Shown piece after piece: positions 22,833 through 34,876 of a stretch of DNA of 64,000 nt. The notes under the pieces are model-generated. The model was not told the origin of the DNA and did no database searches. It saw nothing but the letters and a program-made list of their open reading frames with translations. The position numbers and the translations under genes were made by a program. The DNA lies in NCBI RefSeq assembly GCF_027595985.1, contig NC_073311.1:27369892-27433891 (forward strand), in the 5' to 3' direction. Origin of the DNA: Sorex araneus. Its lineage: Eukaryota > Chordata > Mammalia > Eulipotyphla > Soricidae. The number at the start of each line of letters is the position of its first letter. Position 1 is the first letter of the stretch.

Positions 22833-22845
22833 TTTAAGTACTATA

Positions 22846-23010
22846 AGATAGTCCAACCGGTAGGGTATATACCTTGCATGCGGCCAACCCAGATTCAATC
22901 TCCAGCATCCCATGTGGTCCCTCAACTCTAGCCAGGAGTAATTTCTGAGTGTAGAAACAGGTGGCCCTAAGCACTGTCGGTTTTGTCCCCCAAACAACCC
23001 CCCAAACACC
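22846..23010 (+). repeat. Old SOR-like SINE
   Basis: ccggtagggtatataccttg and catgcggccaacccagattc (head/box B), then cagcatcccatgtggtccct and aggagtaatttctgagtgt. It lies next to a minus-strand copy. Confidence 0.8.
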
Positions 23011-23039
23011 AAACCAAATAAGATCAGGTCTATTACAGC

Positions 23040-23212
23040 ACGACCCAGAGAGATAAATAGCAAAGTGGGTAGGGCACTTAATGTGGATGCAGCCAATCAG
23101 GCTTCAATGCTGACCATCATATATGGCAGCCAAGCAACACCAGGAATGTCATAGAGTGTGGAGGAAGACCTGAGCACAGTTGGATGTATCCAAACAAACA
23201 AACAAACAAACC
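23040..23212 (+). repeat. Old SOR-like SINE with (CAAA)n tail
   Basis: cccagagagataaatagca, gtgggtagggcacttaatg and acacaggaatgtca-like body. The A-tail has become (CAAA)n at about 23193-23212. Confidence 0.75.
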
Positions 23213-23609
23213 TAAATCAGAAAAAAGTGCCTGTCATTAACTTCTGTATACTTTCTCTCATCTAGAAAAGTAAAGGTATGTAAGCAGTTACCAATCAGCT
23301 TAAATTTGTTGAAACTAGGATAACTCTAGACCAGAACTATAAATAAAAATACAGCTAATACTTCACTATCTCCTATACATAAATTGTTTAGATTTTTATT
23401 AGCTAGAATTGATCATATGTACTTCATGAAACACTTTTCCCATATGTGTCAACAAAGAATATATTTAAGATAAAATTAAATTCATTAGGGCATAGAAAGT
23501 TTGTAGAAAAAAGAGATAAATCATAAAATTATATTTTGCTTTCTGGCAGGTTATATATAATAAGTAGATAAGAAAATTCATCAGTTAAGGATCACACACA
23601 CAAAAAAAA
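23213..23609. other. Unassigned AT-rich DNA
   Basis: No recognised repeat or gene. Confidence 0.4.
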
Positions 23610-23765
23610 CATGATGCTGCTGAATGTTTCTAGGTAGACTAGTTGAGATTGACATCTCTGGTTCCTTAATGGAACTGGGACAGGCAGATCCCCCTTTCTC
23701 CCGTAAGGAACAGGAGCCTGCAGTCACACCCTTCAACACAGAAATGGCCCAACTCCAAAACTTCG
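23610..23765. repeat. Unclassified repeat unit, copy 1
   Basis: acatgatgctgctgaatgtt...gggacaggcagatcccccttt...ggagcctgcagtcacacc. A related unit lies 482 bases downstream at 24091-24245. Together they flank an L1 endonuclease fragment. Confidence 0.65.
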
Positions 23766-23769
23766 AGCA

Positions 23770-23908
23770 GCTAAATACTTAAAAGAACTCCTAACAGAAT
23801 TTAAAAAGAACATAACTAGCACCATGATAGTAGTTGGAGACTTCAACACTGCCTTATCACCTCTGGATAGACCAACTCCAAAAGTGATTTCAAAAAGAAT
23901 GATGAACA
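23770..23908 (+). pseudogene. L1 ORF2 endonuclease fragment
   Basis: From 23777 the plus strand translates through K-E-L-L-T-E-F then T-M-I-V-V-G-D-F-N-T-A-L-S-P-L-D-R. G-D-F-N-x-x-L-S is the catalytic block of the APE-like endonuclease that nicks target DNA in L1 retrotransposition. Only about 45 codons remain, so it cannot work. Confidence 0.85.
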
Positions 23909-24090
23909 GCTAAATCTCCCCAGGTGGGGCTAGTCTCTGCGTTGAAAACTCAAGGGTGTTCTCAGTATGGCAGTGGGCACATGACCCCTATTCTTACCCC
24001 ACACTTGCCATCAGGATATCCATCAGCCAGTACCCATCCCCACCAGCTTGCCAGCAGAAATACAACCCAGCTCCACAAATAATCATGAGA

Positions 24091-24245
24091 ACATGATGCC
24101 ACGGAATCTTCCAAGGCAGACTGGTCAGGGATGACTACTGTCGGGTCTACTTGAAACGGGGGTGGGCAGATTCCCCTTTCTGCCTGAACGCACAGCAGCC
24201 TGCAGCCACACCTGACATAGAAAAGGTCCATCTCCACAACTGAGC
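24091..24245. repeat. Unclassified repeat unit, copy 2
   Basis: acatgatgccacggaatctt...gggtgggcagattccccttt...cagcctgcagccacacctg matches the unit at 23610. It continues into another 250 bases (ccaccaagctcagagaggca etc.) that I cannot classify; L1 5' UTR is one option. Confidence 0.6.
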
Positions 24246-24502
24246 CTCATCAAATTGCCAAGCCACCAAACTGTTCCAACTTGGTTATTCCTGGAACGTA
24301 CAGCCACGCATAACTCTACATTTTAGTGTTGTCGACCCAGTAGGATCACAGCAAATCTGATGGGGCAGTCGCACTGCCCACCAAGCTCAGAGAGGCAAAG
24401 CAATAACACTGAAGGCTCAACTACTAACAACCAGCCCGGTAAATTCTCCAACTTTAGTGACACCATTGAAAGATAAAACAGTGATCAAAAATGGACTTTT
24501 AT

Positions 24503-25011
24503 TGATCTATCATCATCATCCCGTTGATCGTCGAATTTCTCTAGCAGTCTCAGTAATCTCTCCATTTGTCCTATCCCTGAGATTTTAGAAGCCTCTCTCT
24601 ACTTGGTCTTTCCAACGATGCTGCATTGAAGGCTCTTTCAGGGTCAGGGGAATGAGACCCAGCTTGTCACTGGCTTTGGCATATGAATACACCATGGGAA
24701 GCTTGCAGGAAACTCTCATTAGCGATATCTCATTAGGTTATAAGATATCGCTTCTGGGAGCTTGCTTTTAAGTCTCTGGATGTTGGCCATTGATGGGATT
24801 ACACACACTGGGGTTCCTCTGCTGGTACCTTCATGTGTGAGGCTTGTCCGAACGTGTGGAGATGGGACTTGAGCATGGCTGTGGCTAGGTTCTGGAGGTC
24901 TTTGGCTGCTGGGAGCTCTGCTCGGGGCGGGGAGGGAAGCTGGAGCCCATCCCCTCTGAGGGGCCCCGGAAAAGACAGCCAGGCACGCAAACAAGAGACT
25001 CTCTGATCTAT
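24503..25011 (-). mobile_element. Long RTE-tailed composite repeat, copy 2, with target duplications
   Basis: tgatctat at 24503-24510 and 25004-25011 bounds an insert at 24511-25003. The minus strand starts agagagtctcttg, as in copy 1. It has lost about 200 bases of the middle relative to copy 1 (the mgattacatggcgc to cacacctggg part), and ends with a stretch reading R-D-R-D-K-W-like and I-R-R-S-T-style frames around cgacgatcaacgggatgatg. (GAT)n tail. Confidence 0.78.
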
Positions 25012-25959
25012 GATTTTATAAATCCATTTGCCTTTGTGTTGTACAAACAATATGAAGTAAACTTTGTTTGTGCCTGCAAGGGGTCAGGCTGGGTGGTGGG
25101 TGGAAAACTGAGTACATTGATAGAAGGAAGGTCATGGTGGTGGGATTGCTGTTGAAACACTGATGACCTGAAACAACTTAGTATGGACAATTTGGTAAAT
25201 CACAGTGTTATGATAGAAGGGGGAAGAATAAAATTTATTAGATGATGAAAATAATTACTATAGCATCTAAGCAACTTAAGTACTGTAAATATGTTAGGAT
25301 TCAAACAAATAATTATTTCCACTTGACCACTTGTGCAGAGGATATAAAAGCATTAGTGCTAACTCCCTATGTGTGAGAAGAGTTTATAACATATAAGCTG
25401 TTATTAATTGCTTTTATAGTCTTACACTGGATTTAGAAAATTTATTTTAAATGTTCAAATAGCAAAGACTTTAGGGCCATACTATATTTGTCCCAAGTTC
25501 CCAATTTCTCTCTCAGTGGTTTTAAAATTGGTTGTTAAACTAATGGTTTTGTTTTTTAAATAAAAGCTTACTTACAAAAATAGTCCATAGATTAGGCCCA
25601 TGGATCAAAGTTTGATGACCACCTTCTTAATATGCTCTATTAAAATTTGATCTTCTTTCTCAGTTTTGAATTGTTAGAGTCTTATAAATGGATCCGAGTT
25701 TAGGAAGCATGAGGTCTACCTCCATGAACAAAGAACTCAAAAGTGAGTCAGTCCAAGGTTTGTTGTTCTGCAATAACATTATTTGCATAATTGAGCTAAT
25801 CTTTTCAGGGAAATTGGTGTAGATCTTATAAAGAAACAAAATAGTGCTTTTCTAATACTGGCAGCTTCATAAGACCACTAATTTTCATGCTAATGTTTAT
25901 CTGACATGCTTCTCTGCACTTTCCACTTGCTAGTTTTCAAGTAATCTTTACTCTGGAAG
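25012..25959. other. Mostly single-copy DNA
   Basis: No gene. The first 170 bases carry aaggtcatggtggtgggattgctgttgaaac in pieces, which resembles old L1 3' UTR in sense, but I do not call it firmly. Confidence 0.35.
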
Positions 25960-26160
25960 CCTGAGAGTGCCTCAGAGAGTAAGGTGCTTGCTCACACAAA
26001 CTGACTTGGAATCAAACCCTGGCACTTCATGTGGTCTTCAATGGATTGCCAGGAATGATCCCAGAACACAGAGTCAGAATTAAACCCTGAGTACAGCCAG
26101 GTGCCATATTCCTGCACCCCCCCTCTCCCATGAGTGGGGAGGGGTGGGAGAAATAAGCAA
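25960..26160 (+). repeat. Old SOR-like SINE
   Basis: gagagtgcctcagagagtaa, tggaatcaaaccctggcac, caggaatgatcccagaacac and gagtacagccaggtgcc keep the family order. Confidence 0.65.
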
Positions 26161-27617
26161 AAACCTCCTTTGGAAAGCTCCACTTTTTTCTGTGCAATGA
26201 AATACCAGGATTCTAAATAAATGACAAAATTTTATATTTCATAGTTATTTATTGTATGTTATATGAAATTCTGCTGTACTCTTTAATACTCAGTCATTTT
26301 TGTTTTAGTCTTCTCTCATGCCATGAATTGGATTTTTTATTTTATATCCTTTACTATACCTCCCCCACCTCATAGCTCCTCTTTTAGGTAACCTCAAAAA
26401 TTACTATTATTTTCTTCCCAAACTGGCAATGGTCAGGATCAGTATTTTATCATTCTATCACTCTTGTCTAAAACATGTTAGGTGCTTGACAGGCTCCTCT
26501 GTGGTGATGGTTTTTATTTTTACTTATTTACATATTTATTAGAGAAGAGCTTGGCCAGGAAGTGATCGTCAGATATTTATGGCCACGGTGTAGTAGGAAG
26601 CAGATGAAAGGTTCAATTCTGGAGGCCCATCAAGGTGACATAGCTGTACAAAGGGACTATCAGCCTTGAAGCCTTCTAGCACAAATTATAGACTTAAAAC
26701 TTGGTTTATGAATGCTACATTTTTTAGTTTGCTACATTGTGAGATAACTTCAATTTCACTCCTTTTTCTGGGCAGCACCCCGTCGTCTGATTGCATGTTG
26801 GTTTGTTTGCACAAGTGAAGGAGAGAGCCAGTTTGTAAACAAACCAAGGCTGGAGATTGCTTTCCGACTCTAATTCCCCCTCTGTTTGTGTTTACCACAG
26901 TACCAGAACTGGGGTGCCCTTAGAGATGTATGCAGATAGGCTACCAGGAATGAAATTTCAATTTAAGTTTGGCACTAACAAAGCTACTCACCCAAATATC
27001 TTTTACAATGTGCTGACTGTAATACTTTGACCATAAACCACTGGTAATAGCTAGAAATTAGACCCTGGTTAGAAATGTATTACTGTATTGCCAAATCCTT
27101 CTGTGGAATTCAACTACTACATATTTTTAGGTTAAAGAAAACTAGATCTCCGGAACTTCGGCCAAATCTAACTTTGGTTTCAGATTACCTCAGAGAAAAA
27201 ATTTTAACTGATAATTTATTTTATATGGTTTGTTTTATATGGAGATATATTTATAAAATATTTGATAAGTAAACATCCATTTCATTTAAAAGACAATACT
27301 TACTAATTAGTAGAAATTCCTAGAAGAAAATGCTGCTATTGTTATGAGGGGTGGTGGGAGGGGGGCTGGAAGTGAGAGGAATCATGATTTTTTAGGTCAC
27401 TGAAAATGAGGAAGTATGAGATTGAGAAGTGGAGAGATTATGCAAGAAAAATAAAGCAATATTGAAGACTGTAAAGAAATTCTGAAAAGTCTAGGACCTT
27501 ATTTGAGTTCATTTACTTAGATTGGTGCCAAATGCTCTAATTTAGAATGAGCCTGGTTGGTTATTTATGTATACCACACATGCATATCTCCTACACTCTG
27601 ATCTGCTTCATTTTTTA
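26161..27617. other. Single-copy DNA, possible conserved noncoding stretch at 26740-26910
   Basis: 26740-26910 is less AT-rich and holds two forkhead-like motifs (gtaaacaaacc near 26836, tgtgtttacc near 26887). No coding evidence. The rest is unassigned. Confidence 0.35.
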
Positions 27618-27793
27618 AAATAAAATTTTTAATTGAATGAGAATGATATACACATTTACAAAGTTTTTCATGATTAGATTTCAGTCATACAATGTTGCAA
27701 CACCCATCCCACCACCGGTGGGTCCAGTTTCCCACCCGTTCCCCCCCTCCCCCACCCTTCCCACTAAGCCACTAGGACAGGAACTCAGGCACT

Positions 27794-27825
<32 letters not shown>

Positions 27826-28620
27826 CTTTTGGGCTTTATGGTTTGCAATACAAATATTTAAAGGTGATCAGATATATCTTTTTTCCTGTGCCTTTCATCC
27901 CTCCCCACAACACACACACTTTTGTGGCAAGCTTCCAACCATTGAACTGTACTCCTGATTACTATTTGCCTTCATCTTGAATATTAGTCTCATACTACTT
28001 ATATATATGTATATATATACATATACATACATATATGTATATATACACACATACAAATGTGTGTGCATGCATGTGTGTATATAGATACACATATATATAT
28101 GTGTATAATACAGATATGTATACATACAGATAGATATATTTCTATAGAGATGCATCTACATATCTCTTTATATAAATATATTATATATCTATATATATCT
28201 CCCTCTATATATTTTATATCCCACAAATTAATGCAGTCATTCTATACCTGCCCCTCTACTTCTGACTCATTTCACTCAACATGATACTTTCCATGACAGT
28301 CCATTTATAAGAAAATTTCATGACTTCATTATTCCTAACAGCTGTATAGTAATCCATTGTGTAGATGTACAGTATTTTCTTTACCAATCATCTGTTCTTG
28401 GGCACTTGGATTATTTCCAGATTCTGGCTATTGTACATAGTGCTGCAATGAACATAGGCATGCAGATGGTGTTTCTGCTGTGTGTTTTGGGGCCCCCAGT
28501 CTATATTCCCAGAAGCGGTGTTGCTGGGTCAAAAGGGAGCTCAATTCCTACTTTTCATGGCATGTCCCTGTTATTTCTCAGCTTCATTTTTTGTTGACAG
28601 ATTTTACTCAGTCCCTTTCG
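27618..28620 (-). mobile_element. Old L1 3' end interrupted by AT microsatellites
   Basis: The complement of an L1 3' UTR (gattagatttcagtcatac, aacacccatcccaccaccg), a (CT)n tract at 27797-27820, then (TATA/CATA)n at about 27998-28210. L1 3' UTR/ORF2 end follows (cctaacagctgtatagtaat, cagattctggctattgtac, gtgttgctgggtcaaaagg) up to about 28575. Old and broken. Confidence 0.85.
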
Positions 28621-29029
28621 CTTGAAAGATGAAGTAGTGAGAATACATAAAGGTAAAGAGACTCCCTGTAAGACATCCTCTAAACTCATTCATTTGCCAC
28701 CTTTAACAATATAAAGGTGAGCATATAAAAAATACCAGTGTTTCAGGGAAACATTTCATTAGAATTTCTAAAAAGAGAAATAAAGCATTTCTAGGGCAAG
28801 AGTTTGTATTAAGGAGTGACTAAGAATTATTTACTAACTCATCAAACATTTATTGAGTTTGCAGTACAGATTTAATTATTTCCACTCCCTTTAATGATTT
28901 TTCTTTAATGTTTAACACTAGCATGCCTTCTATGACATCCATGACTCCCATGCAATATTCTAATAGAGTAATCTGGGGCCCATGTTACTCCTTATTTCTC
29001 ATGATTTTCTCATTATGAAAACTGTACTG
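28621..29029. other. Unassigned DNA
   Basis: Includes aaacatttattgagtttgc at 28847, which resembles a widespread old mammalian repeat motif but is too short to call. Confidence 0.35.
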
Positions 29030-29262
29030 CAGTGTTTGAGTTTGACTTTCAGCTCTATGGATCTACTACCCAGAAGTCTATCCTCGATGCTATGACCCTT
29101 GGAAAAATAGCTGATTTTTAGTGTCATCATTTCCTCAACTGTAGAATGGAAAAAAGTCTTTGGTGGTGTTGTACTAACTGTGATCTATGTAGAGTTCTTT
29201 GAGTATAAATAATCTAACAAAGAATGAGCACTCAATAGTGTTATGTCTTAATGTTGCCACTA
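29030..29262 (+). repeat. MIR (mammal-wide interspersed repeat)
   Basis: Follows the MIR consensus in order: gtttgagtttgactttcagctc, ctatgacccttggaaaaat, atttcctcaactgtagaatgg and gagcactcaatagtgttat. Shared across mammals, so it predates shrews. Confidence 0.8.
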
Positions 29263-29265
29263 TTG

Positions 29266-29516
29266 TAGTACTGTAGCACTGTCATCCCATTATTCATTGA
29301 TTTGCTCGAGCGGGCACCAATAATATCTCCATTGTGAGACTTGTTACTGTTTTTGGCATATCGAATACACCACAGGTAGCTTGCCAGACTCTGCAGTGCA
29401 GGCTCAATACTCTCGGTAGCTTGCCGAGCTCTCTGAGAGGGGCGAAGGAATCGAACCCAAATCACCAGCGTGCAAAGCAAGTGCCCTACCCGCTGTGCTA
29501 TCGCTCCAGTCCGTTG
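29266..29516 (-). repeat. RTE-tailed SINE, full length
   Basis: Complement of tail (tgtcatcccattattcattg, gctcgagcgggcaccaat), body (ggcatatcgaatacaccac) and head (gccctacccgctgtgctatc, gctccag at 29507). Inserted at or near the 3' end of the MIR. Confidence 0.93.
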
Positions 29517-29723
29517 CCACTATAATCATCATTATTACTTTTAGGTGTATCTCCTGACTCACTGCTATTTGTGTTCTTTTATTACTTCAGAATCTTTAAC
29601 TTGGACTTGGAGCAATGGATTCCTACATGTTCTTTCATTTCCAGTTATGTTCGATCTTAATTTGCGTTTTGCTCTGAGACTTGTGTGAATCTGCGTACAT
29701 TCAAAAAATAAAAATCTCCCTTG

Positions 29724-29872
29724 GGCTGGAGACATATGGCACAGTGGATAGGACACTTCCCTTGCAAGGGATCTCCAGCGTTCTATATGGTCCCCTCGTA
29801 CCCCAGCAGGAGTGATCCCTGATTACAGAGCCAAGAGTAAGATCTCGGTACCATCAGGTGTGGCCTCATGAC
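29724..29872 (+). repeat. SOR-type SINE with head deletion
   Basis: gggctggagacatatggcac, then a shortened box B region, ttctatatggtcccctcg and gaagtgatccctgattac-like body, ending at atcaggtgtggcc. No clear A-tail. Confidence 0.8.
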
Positions 29873-31039
29873 AACTATATTTACATGTCTTTCTGATATT
29901 AGCAAGGGAAATTATAATACTTTTCACAGTTTTATTTTTCCAGTACTTGCATGTCAAACTAAAAGAAAATGAATAAATATTAGTTATTTAGAACTATCAT
30001 ATGAAAGATGCAAAATGTCCTGATTATCAAACTATACTAACTAGAATAAGATGACATACTTTAAATTATAATTGTTATTTGAAGCTTGATATTGCATTAG
30101 AAGAATCTTAAAACAATTGTGGCAGGATGTTTGCATATCTAATTTAACACTTTTCTACCTAAATACAACTACTCTGTTTAGTCTTTTACCTTTGTCTGAG
30201 GCCAATTACAAACCACATTTTTTCCATGTTTTCTTAGAGAATTAAGAATTCTTGATATCCCTCTCTAACCCTGCTAGGGGGTCCAAGAAGTCCAGTGACT
30301 TTTAAGCCCTGCATTTGGTGAAACAAATATTTGACATGTCTTTCCCCCTAACCCAGACCTCCCCACCCCCAGTCTGCCTGGGACAGCACAGCAGGCTATC
30401 CCATTAGATTAAGTATAAGTTAAAGCCTCCAATCCACATTTCACTGTGTTTAGTCAGCATCTAATTGGCTGTTAATCTTTCAGAAAAACAGAAGTGGTGA
30501 AGTCTTTGTAGCTATAAATTACCCATTTCAAAAATACTGGTTTAAGGATAATTTCTTTTGCTTGCTACTGAATATATTCTGGTTGTGCCAGAAGATTTAT
30601 TAAATCAATCAGTGTCAGCTCCAACTCCAAGTAATTTTGGAAAAAATTGTGTGTGTGTGTTAATTTTGACATGTCTAAAGCAATAATCTAAACAGCAATC
30701 CTGAAAATTGACTAACTGGGGTATTTTATTAGGCTTGACAATTAAGTAGAACTTTTTGAAAAATGAATGACATATTTTTTTCTCAGGCGGTAAATTATTG
30801 CATGAGATCAACCTGTCACTTTTCAACAAATTTTGGTGTTATGGACATAAGTGAAGATTCATGCATAACTACTTTACTTACAAATAATTTAATATTTTAA
30901 TACTTATTTGTATATCATGAAAAGTAATTATGTCTTTTTAAATAATTTAGATATTTATCACTGAACTTCCCTATTAAAGTTCTGAACTTAACTCTGTTCT
31001 TGCTTATCTTGTATTTTTTCTCTCTCTTTTGTTCTTCCA
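29873..31039. other. Single-copy DNA; GC-richer stretch 30230-30560
   Basis: Free of recognised repeats apart from a short (TG)n at 30649-30660. 30230-30560 includes ctaattggctgttaatc (30462 on), AT-rich homeodomain-like motifs, in otherwise non-repetitive sequence. No coding evidence. Confidence 0.35.
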
Positions 31040-31286
31040 AACCATGCTCAGGCATCCAGAAGCAACTCCCAGCAGGTACTTGGCCTACTAATAGTTTAGT
31101 GCTTTGGCAGGCAGTGCTGTGTTGTCTGGGCTCTTCAATGGTGGGGGTTATCAGGGCTAGCCTAAAAGTGCTCAAGAGTCTACAAGGCCATGTGCTTAGT
31201 GGGCCATGTCGTGCTGGAGTTCAAACTTGGGTCAGTTCATGCCAGACATCCATCCCTGACCACTGTGCTATCACCTCAGCCCTTAG
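31040..31286 (-). repeat. Old SINE variant with SOR-like head
   Basis: The right end (ccactgtgctatcacctcag, cccttagg) is the complement of the tRNA-like head. The body (gtgctcaagagtctacaagg etc.) differs from both main families and may be an ancestral variant. Confidence 0.55.
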
Positions 31287-31435
31287 GTTATTTGTCTTTA
31301 CTAAAATACATACTTTTAAATCGAAAAATTCCCTCCAATGAGTCTTTGCATTATCTTTCCATGTTTTGTTCACTTGTTTGTGTTTAGCATATTGTATATA
31401 TAAAAAATAACCAAAGCTTTCATTTGTGTTTATAG

Positions 31436-31560
31436 CTTTACCATTTTATGGCTTCAATCCTCAAAGTAACTTTATGAGATAAGTGCTATTACACGTATTT
31501 ATAAATAAAACACCAAAGACTCCGAAACTTTAAAGAACCTCTCCTCTAATTTCCCCTAGG
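31436..31560 (-). repeat. MIR fragment
   Basis: tcaatcctcaaagtaacttt, atgagataagtgctattac and accaaagactccgaaac follow the complement of the MIR consensus (…ctcacaacaaccctatgagg… …gaaactgaggc…). Confidence 0.65.
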
Positions 31561-31925
31561 CTTAAAATGAAAAGGACAGATTGAAGCCTATGACATACTG
31601 AATTATATACGGAAACAAAGAATATCAGTCTCAGAAAAAATATTTATTAGCTGAAATTAATTTAAAAATTAAAACCAATTCCTTAGCAATAACTATTCAA
31701 GAACTCTGGCCTAATGGAAAGCAGGAGGTTCTGGTTCTGGCTAAAATCAATGGGAAAATGGATAAACGGGAGTATTCCTTCATGTAAACTAACATGTCTT
31801 AATTTCTGGTCAGTTTAGTAAGTTGACTAGGATTTTACTCCAGATTTGGGATGTAGAAAATATAAGCTATCTTTGGGATGTAGAAAACAAAATCTATCCT
31901 TAAAATGATGAAAACAAAATAAAAC
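31561..31925. other. Unassigned AT-rich DNA
   Basis: A short repeat, atctttgggatgtagaaaa, is found at 31847-31890 in two copies (gatttgggatgtagaaaata and ctttgggatgtagaaaaca). Nothing else recognised. Confidence 0.4.
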
Positions 31926-32162
31926 AAATCACTGTATCACTGTCATTCCACTGCTCATTGATTTACTCAAGCAGGCACTGGTAACGTCTCCATTGTGAGA
32001 CTTGCTGCTACTGTTTTTGGCATATCGAATACGCCACGGGTAGTATTCCAGGCTTTGCTGTGCGGGCAGGATACTCTCAGTAGCTTGCTGGGCTCTCCTA
32101 GAGGGATGGAGGAATTGAACCCAGGTAGGATGCATGTAAAGCAAATGCCCTACCCGCTGAGT
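31926..32162 (-). repeat. RTE-tailed SINE
   Basis: Complement: aatcactgtatcactgtcatt tail in pieces, gtctccattgtgagacttg, ggcatatcgaatacgccac, and the head to cctacccgctgag at 32148-32160, where the last ~20 head bases are missing. Confidence 0.92.
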
Positions 32163-32513
32163 TCCTGTATATCTATTCTTCCATTACATCAGCAATAATT
32201 ACATATGTTTTTTGCTGCTGGGGTGATTCTGTATATATTGAGATCTTCTGTTCTCTGTGGCCTCCAGGAATATGATTTTCAAACTTTAATTCATTATAAC
32301 AGTTTAAGGAGTGTTTAACCAAAAGTATTCTTTTCTTCTCTATCTTTGTGGTACCTCCCTACTCATTTAAAAGACCTTGTATAAGAAAGTTAACTTTGTG
32401 CTTTATTTCTAGGAAATAATAATATGCTACCTAAGGAAAAAACTCAAACACAATTTAGAAATCAACTTACAGATGAAGAACTTTAAAGTGACCCCTTATT
32501 ATTAGTAGTATTT
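32163..32513. other. Unassigned; start shares an old repeat with 38.64 kb
   Basis: 32165-32250 (tatctattcttccattacatc...) resembles 38640-38730. The remainder is unassigned. Confidence 0.4.
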
Positions 32514-32672
32514 TCTTTTTGGGACACACCCGATGATGTACAGGGGTTACTCCTGGCTTTTACTCAGGAATTACCCCTGGCGGTGCTCAGAGGACCATAT
32601 GGGATGCTGGGAATCGAACCCTGGTCTGCTGTGTGTAAGGCAAACACCATACCCGATGTACTCTAGCACAGT
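32514..32672 (-). repeat. SOR-type SINE
   Basis: tttttgggacacacccgatg, gttactcctggcttttactc, accatatgggatgctgggaa and tctagcacagtgacac (degraded head). Confidence 0.9.
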
Positions 32673-32734
32673 GACACATTATTTTTATTGGATAGATTAT
32701 AAAATTCTACTAAGGACATGTTGAAGGAATAACA

Positions 32735-32955
32735 CAATATTTAACCTTTGTCTATCTATCTATTTATTTATTTATTTATTTTTGGGTCACACCTGGCGAT
32801 GCTCAAAGGTCACTCCTGGCTCTGCACTCAGGAATCACCCCTGGTGGTGCTCAGGGGACCATATGGGATGCTGGGAATCGAACCTGGGTCGGCTGCATGC
32901 AAGGCAAACACCCCACCCGCTATGCTATTGCGCCAGCCCCCAATATTTAACCTTT
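32735..32955 (-). repeat. SOR-type SINE with 15-base target duplications
   Basis: caatatttaaccttt at 32735-32749 and 32941-32955 is a perfect duplication. The insert 32750-32940 has an A-tail turned into (TTTA)n on the complement (tatctatttatttatttat), the full body and the head ending gcgccagccccc. Confidence 0.95.
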
Positions 32956-34225
32956 AATTTAAATAAATAACTACAGTGATTTGTCATTCCAAGGTTGTTG
33001 CCTAGTTGAATAGTTTCTTAATATATTTTAATATATACAATAGAATTTCTCAAATTTTGCTTCTTGATATTTTAGAAAATTTTAGAATGATGAAAAAACT
33101 AAGGGAAGTAAATTTGATCTATCTTATAAATGTCAAATATTAGCTACCCCTTGACTAACAAAGGTAACTAAAAATGAAAATCTCTGAAAAAGCTAGAGGT
33201 AAGAGCTTTTAATTCTCTACATTTCCATGATTATTTATATATGGGGCACATTTTCTTCCAAAATTCTGAATTTTTGTACTATTTGTAGTGGAAAATTGTC
33301 ACAATGCTCCTTCTCGATCATTTTAAAACATACATTTTTAAAATAAATAATTTATATGTTTAAAAATCAGAAAAAGTGAAAAAACATTGCATTAAATTTT
33401 TCTTTTCCATTGATATCCTTCTTCAGTACTTTTGTGATAGCCACTCTTTTACATTTTTGTATGTATTAAGTGATTCTTTAATACTAGTAAAATGTAAGTA
33501 TTTTAGTTATCCACTTTACTGTGCAATATATCACAATATGTGGATCATTCTTTACTTCATATTTTCCACTTAAAGTATACCTGCATTTTCTTTCCCCATT
33601 AATATTTACAATAATTCTTTTAATTTTTTAAGTTGCTGCATTGGGTTGTTATTTTCTGGATTATTTTTCAATTCCCAAAATTTGAATAAGTAAATTGTTT
33701 AAAAGTTCTTGTCATTATAAAAAAAAGTCACAACAAACATGAATGTACATTGTCTTTTCATAGTTGTGCCAGCATATCTGTAGGGTAAATTCCCAAGTTT
33801 AGTAAGTCAGTGAATGCATTTGCAATTTTGTTAGACATTACCAAGTTTTTCTCGATAGAAATCACATTTTTCACTTCCACAGTTTGTCTGCAGCCTTGAC
33901 TACAGAATGCTTTTCCAAAACTTTGAATTTTGCTGTTACAGTCAAAAAATAATAATCTAATTTATATTTTCTCTTACTATGACTGAAGCTGAGGATCATT
34001 TAATATGTTTAAAGTTATTGTATTTATTTTTGTGGAAAGTATGAATTCACAACCTTTATCTATTTTTTTTCTGAGATTTATATCTAAAATGTGCCACTTT
34101 TGTGTTATTATTCATTTGTTTTCCCTGCTTGCCATTTATCTTCTGGTTTTGCTTTTGATAACTTTTTTAGCCATATAATTTATATTTAAGTATTCAAAAT
34201 TGTTTACTCATTCTTTGGCTTTCTT
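32956..34225. other. AT-rich DNA, no gene recognised
   Basis: About 1.3 kb with many short A/T runs. Nothing recognised. Confidence 0.45.
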
Positions 34226-34876
34226 TTTTTCCTTTTTTTTAAAAAAATTATTGAATCACTATGAGATAGTTACAAGTTTTCATGTTTGGATTACAATCAC
34301 ACTATGATCAAACACCCATCCCTCCACCAGTGCACATTCCCCACCACCAATATCTCCGGTATACCCCCCCTTTTTCACCCTTCCCCTGCCTCTATGGCAG
34401 ACAATATTCCCCATATTCTCTCTCAAATTTGGGGCATTATGGCTTGCAATACAGACACTGAGAGGTCATCATATTTGGTCCACTATCTACTTTCAGCAAA
34501 CATCTCCCATCCTGACTGATTCCTCCAGTCATCATTTTCTTAGTGATCCCTTCTCTGTTCCAAATGCCTTCTCCCTTCCACTAATGAAGCAGGCTTCTAG
34601 CTACTAAGCAATCCTTCTGGCCCTTGTATCTACTGTCCTTGGGTGTCAACCTTATGTTATGTTATTTTTTACTCCACAAATGAGTGCAGTCCTTCTATGT
34701 CTGTCCCTCTCTTTCTGACCCATTTCACTTAGCATGATACTCTTCATGTCTATTCATTTATAAACAAATTTCATGACTTCATATCTCCTAACAGCTGCAT
34801 AGTATTCCATTGTGTAGATGTACCAAAGTTTCTTTAACAAGTCATCTGTTCAAGGGCTCCTGGGCTGTTTCCACAT
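34226..34876 (-). mobile_element. L1 3' end, interrupted by a SINE
   Basis: Complement of the subfamily ending in atgagatagttacaag: agtgcacattccccaccacc, ggcagacaatattccccat, cttagcatgatactcttc, then the ORF2 end (cagctgcatagtattccatt, tctgttcaagggctcctggg). It stops at the SINE at 34877; the expected continuation (gctattgtgaacag) is not found beyond. Confidence 0.9.

Noticed and set aside
22264-22851. Plus-strand open frame of 195 codons
   Set aside because: Its second half lies in an inverted SINE, and the first half is low-complexity C-rich and T-rich DNA without a recognisable domain.
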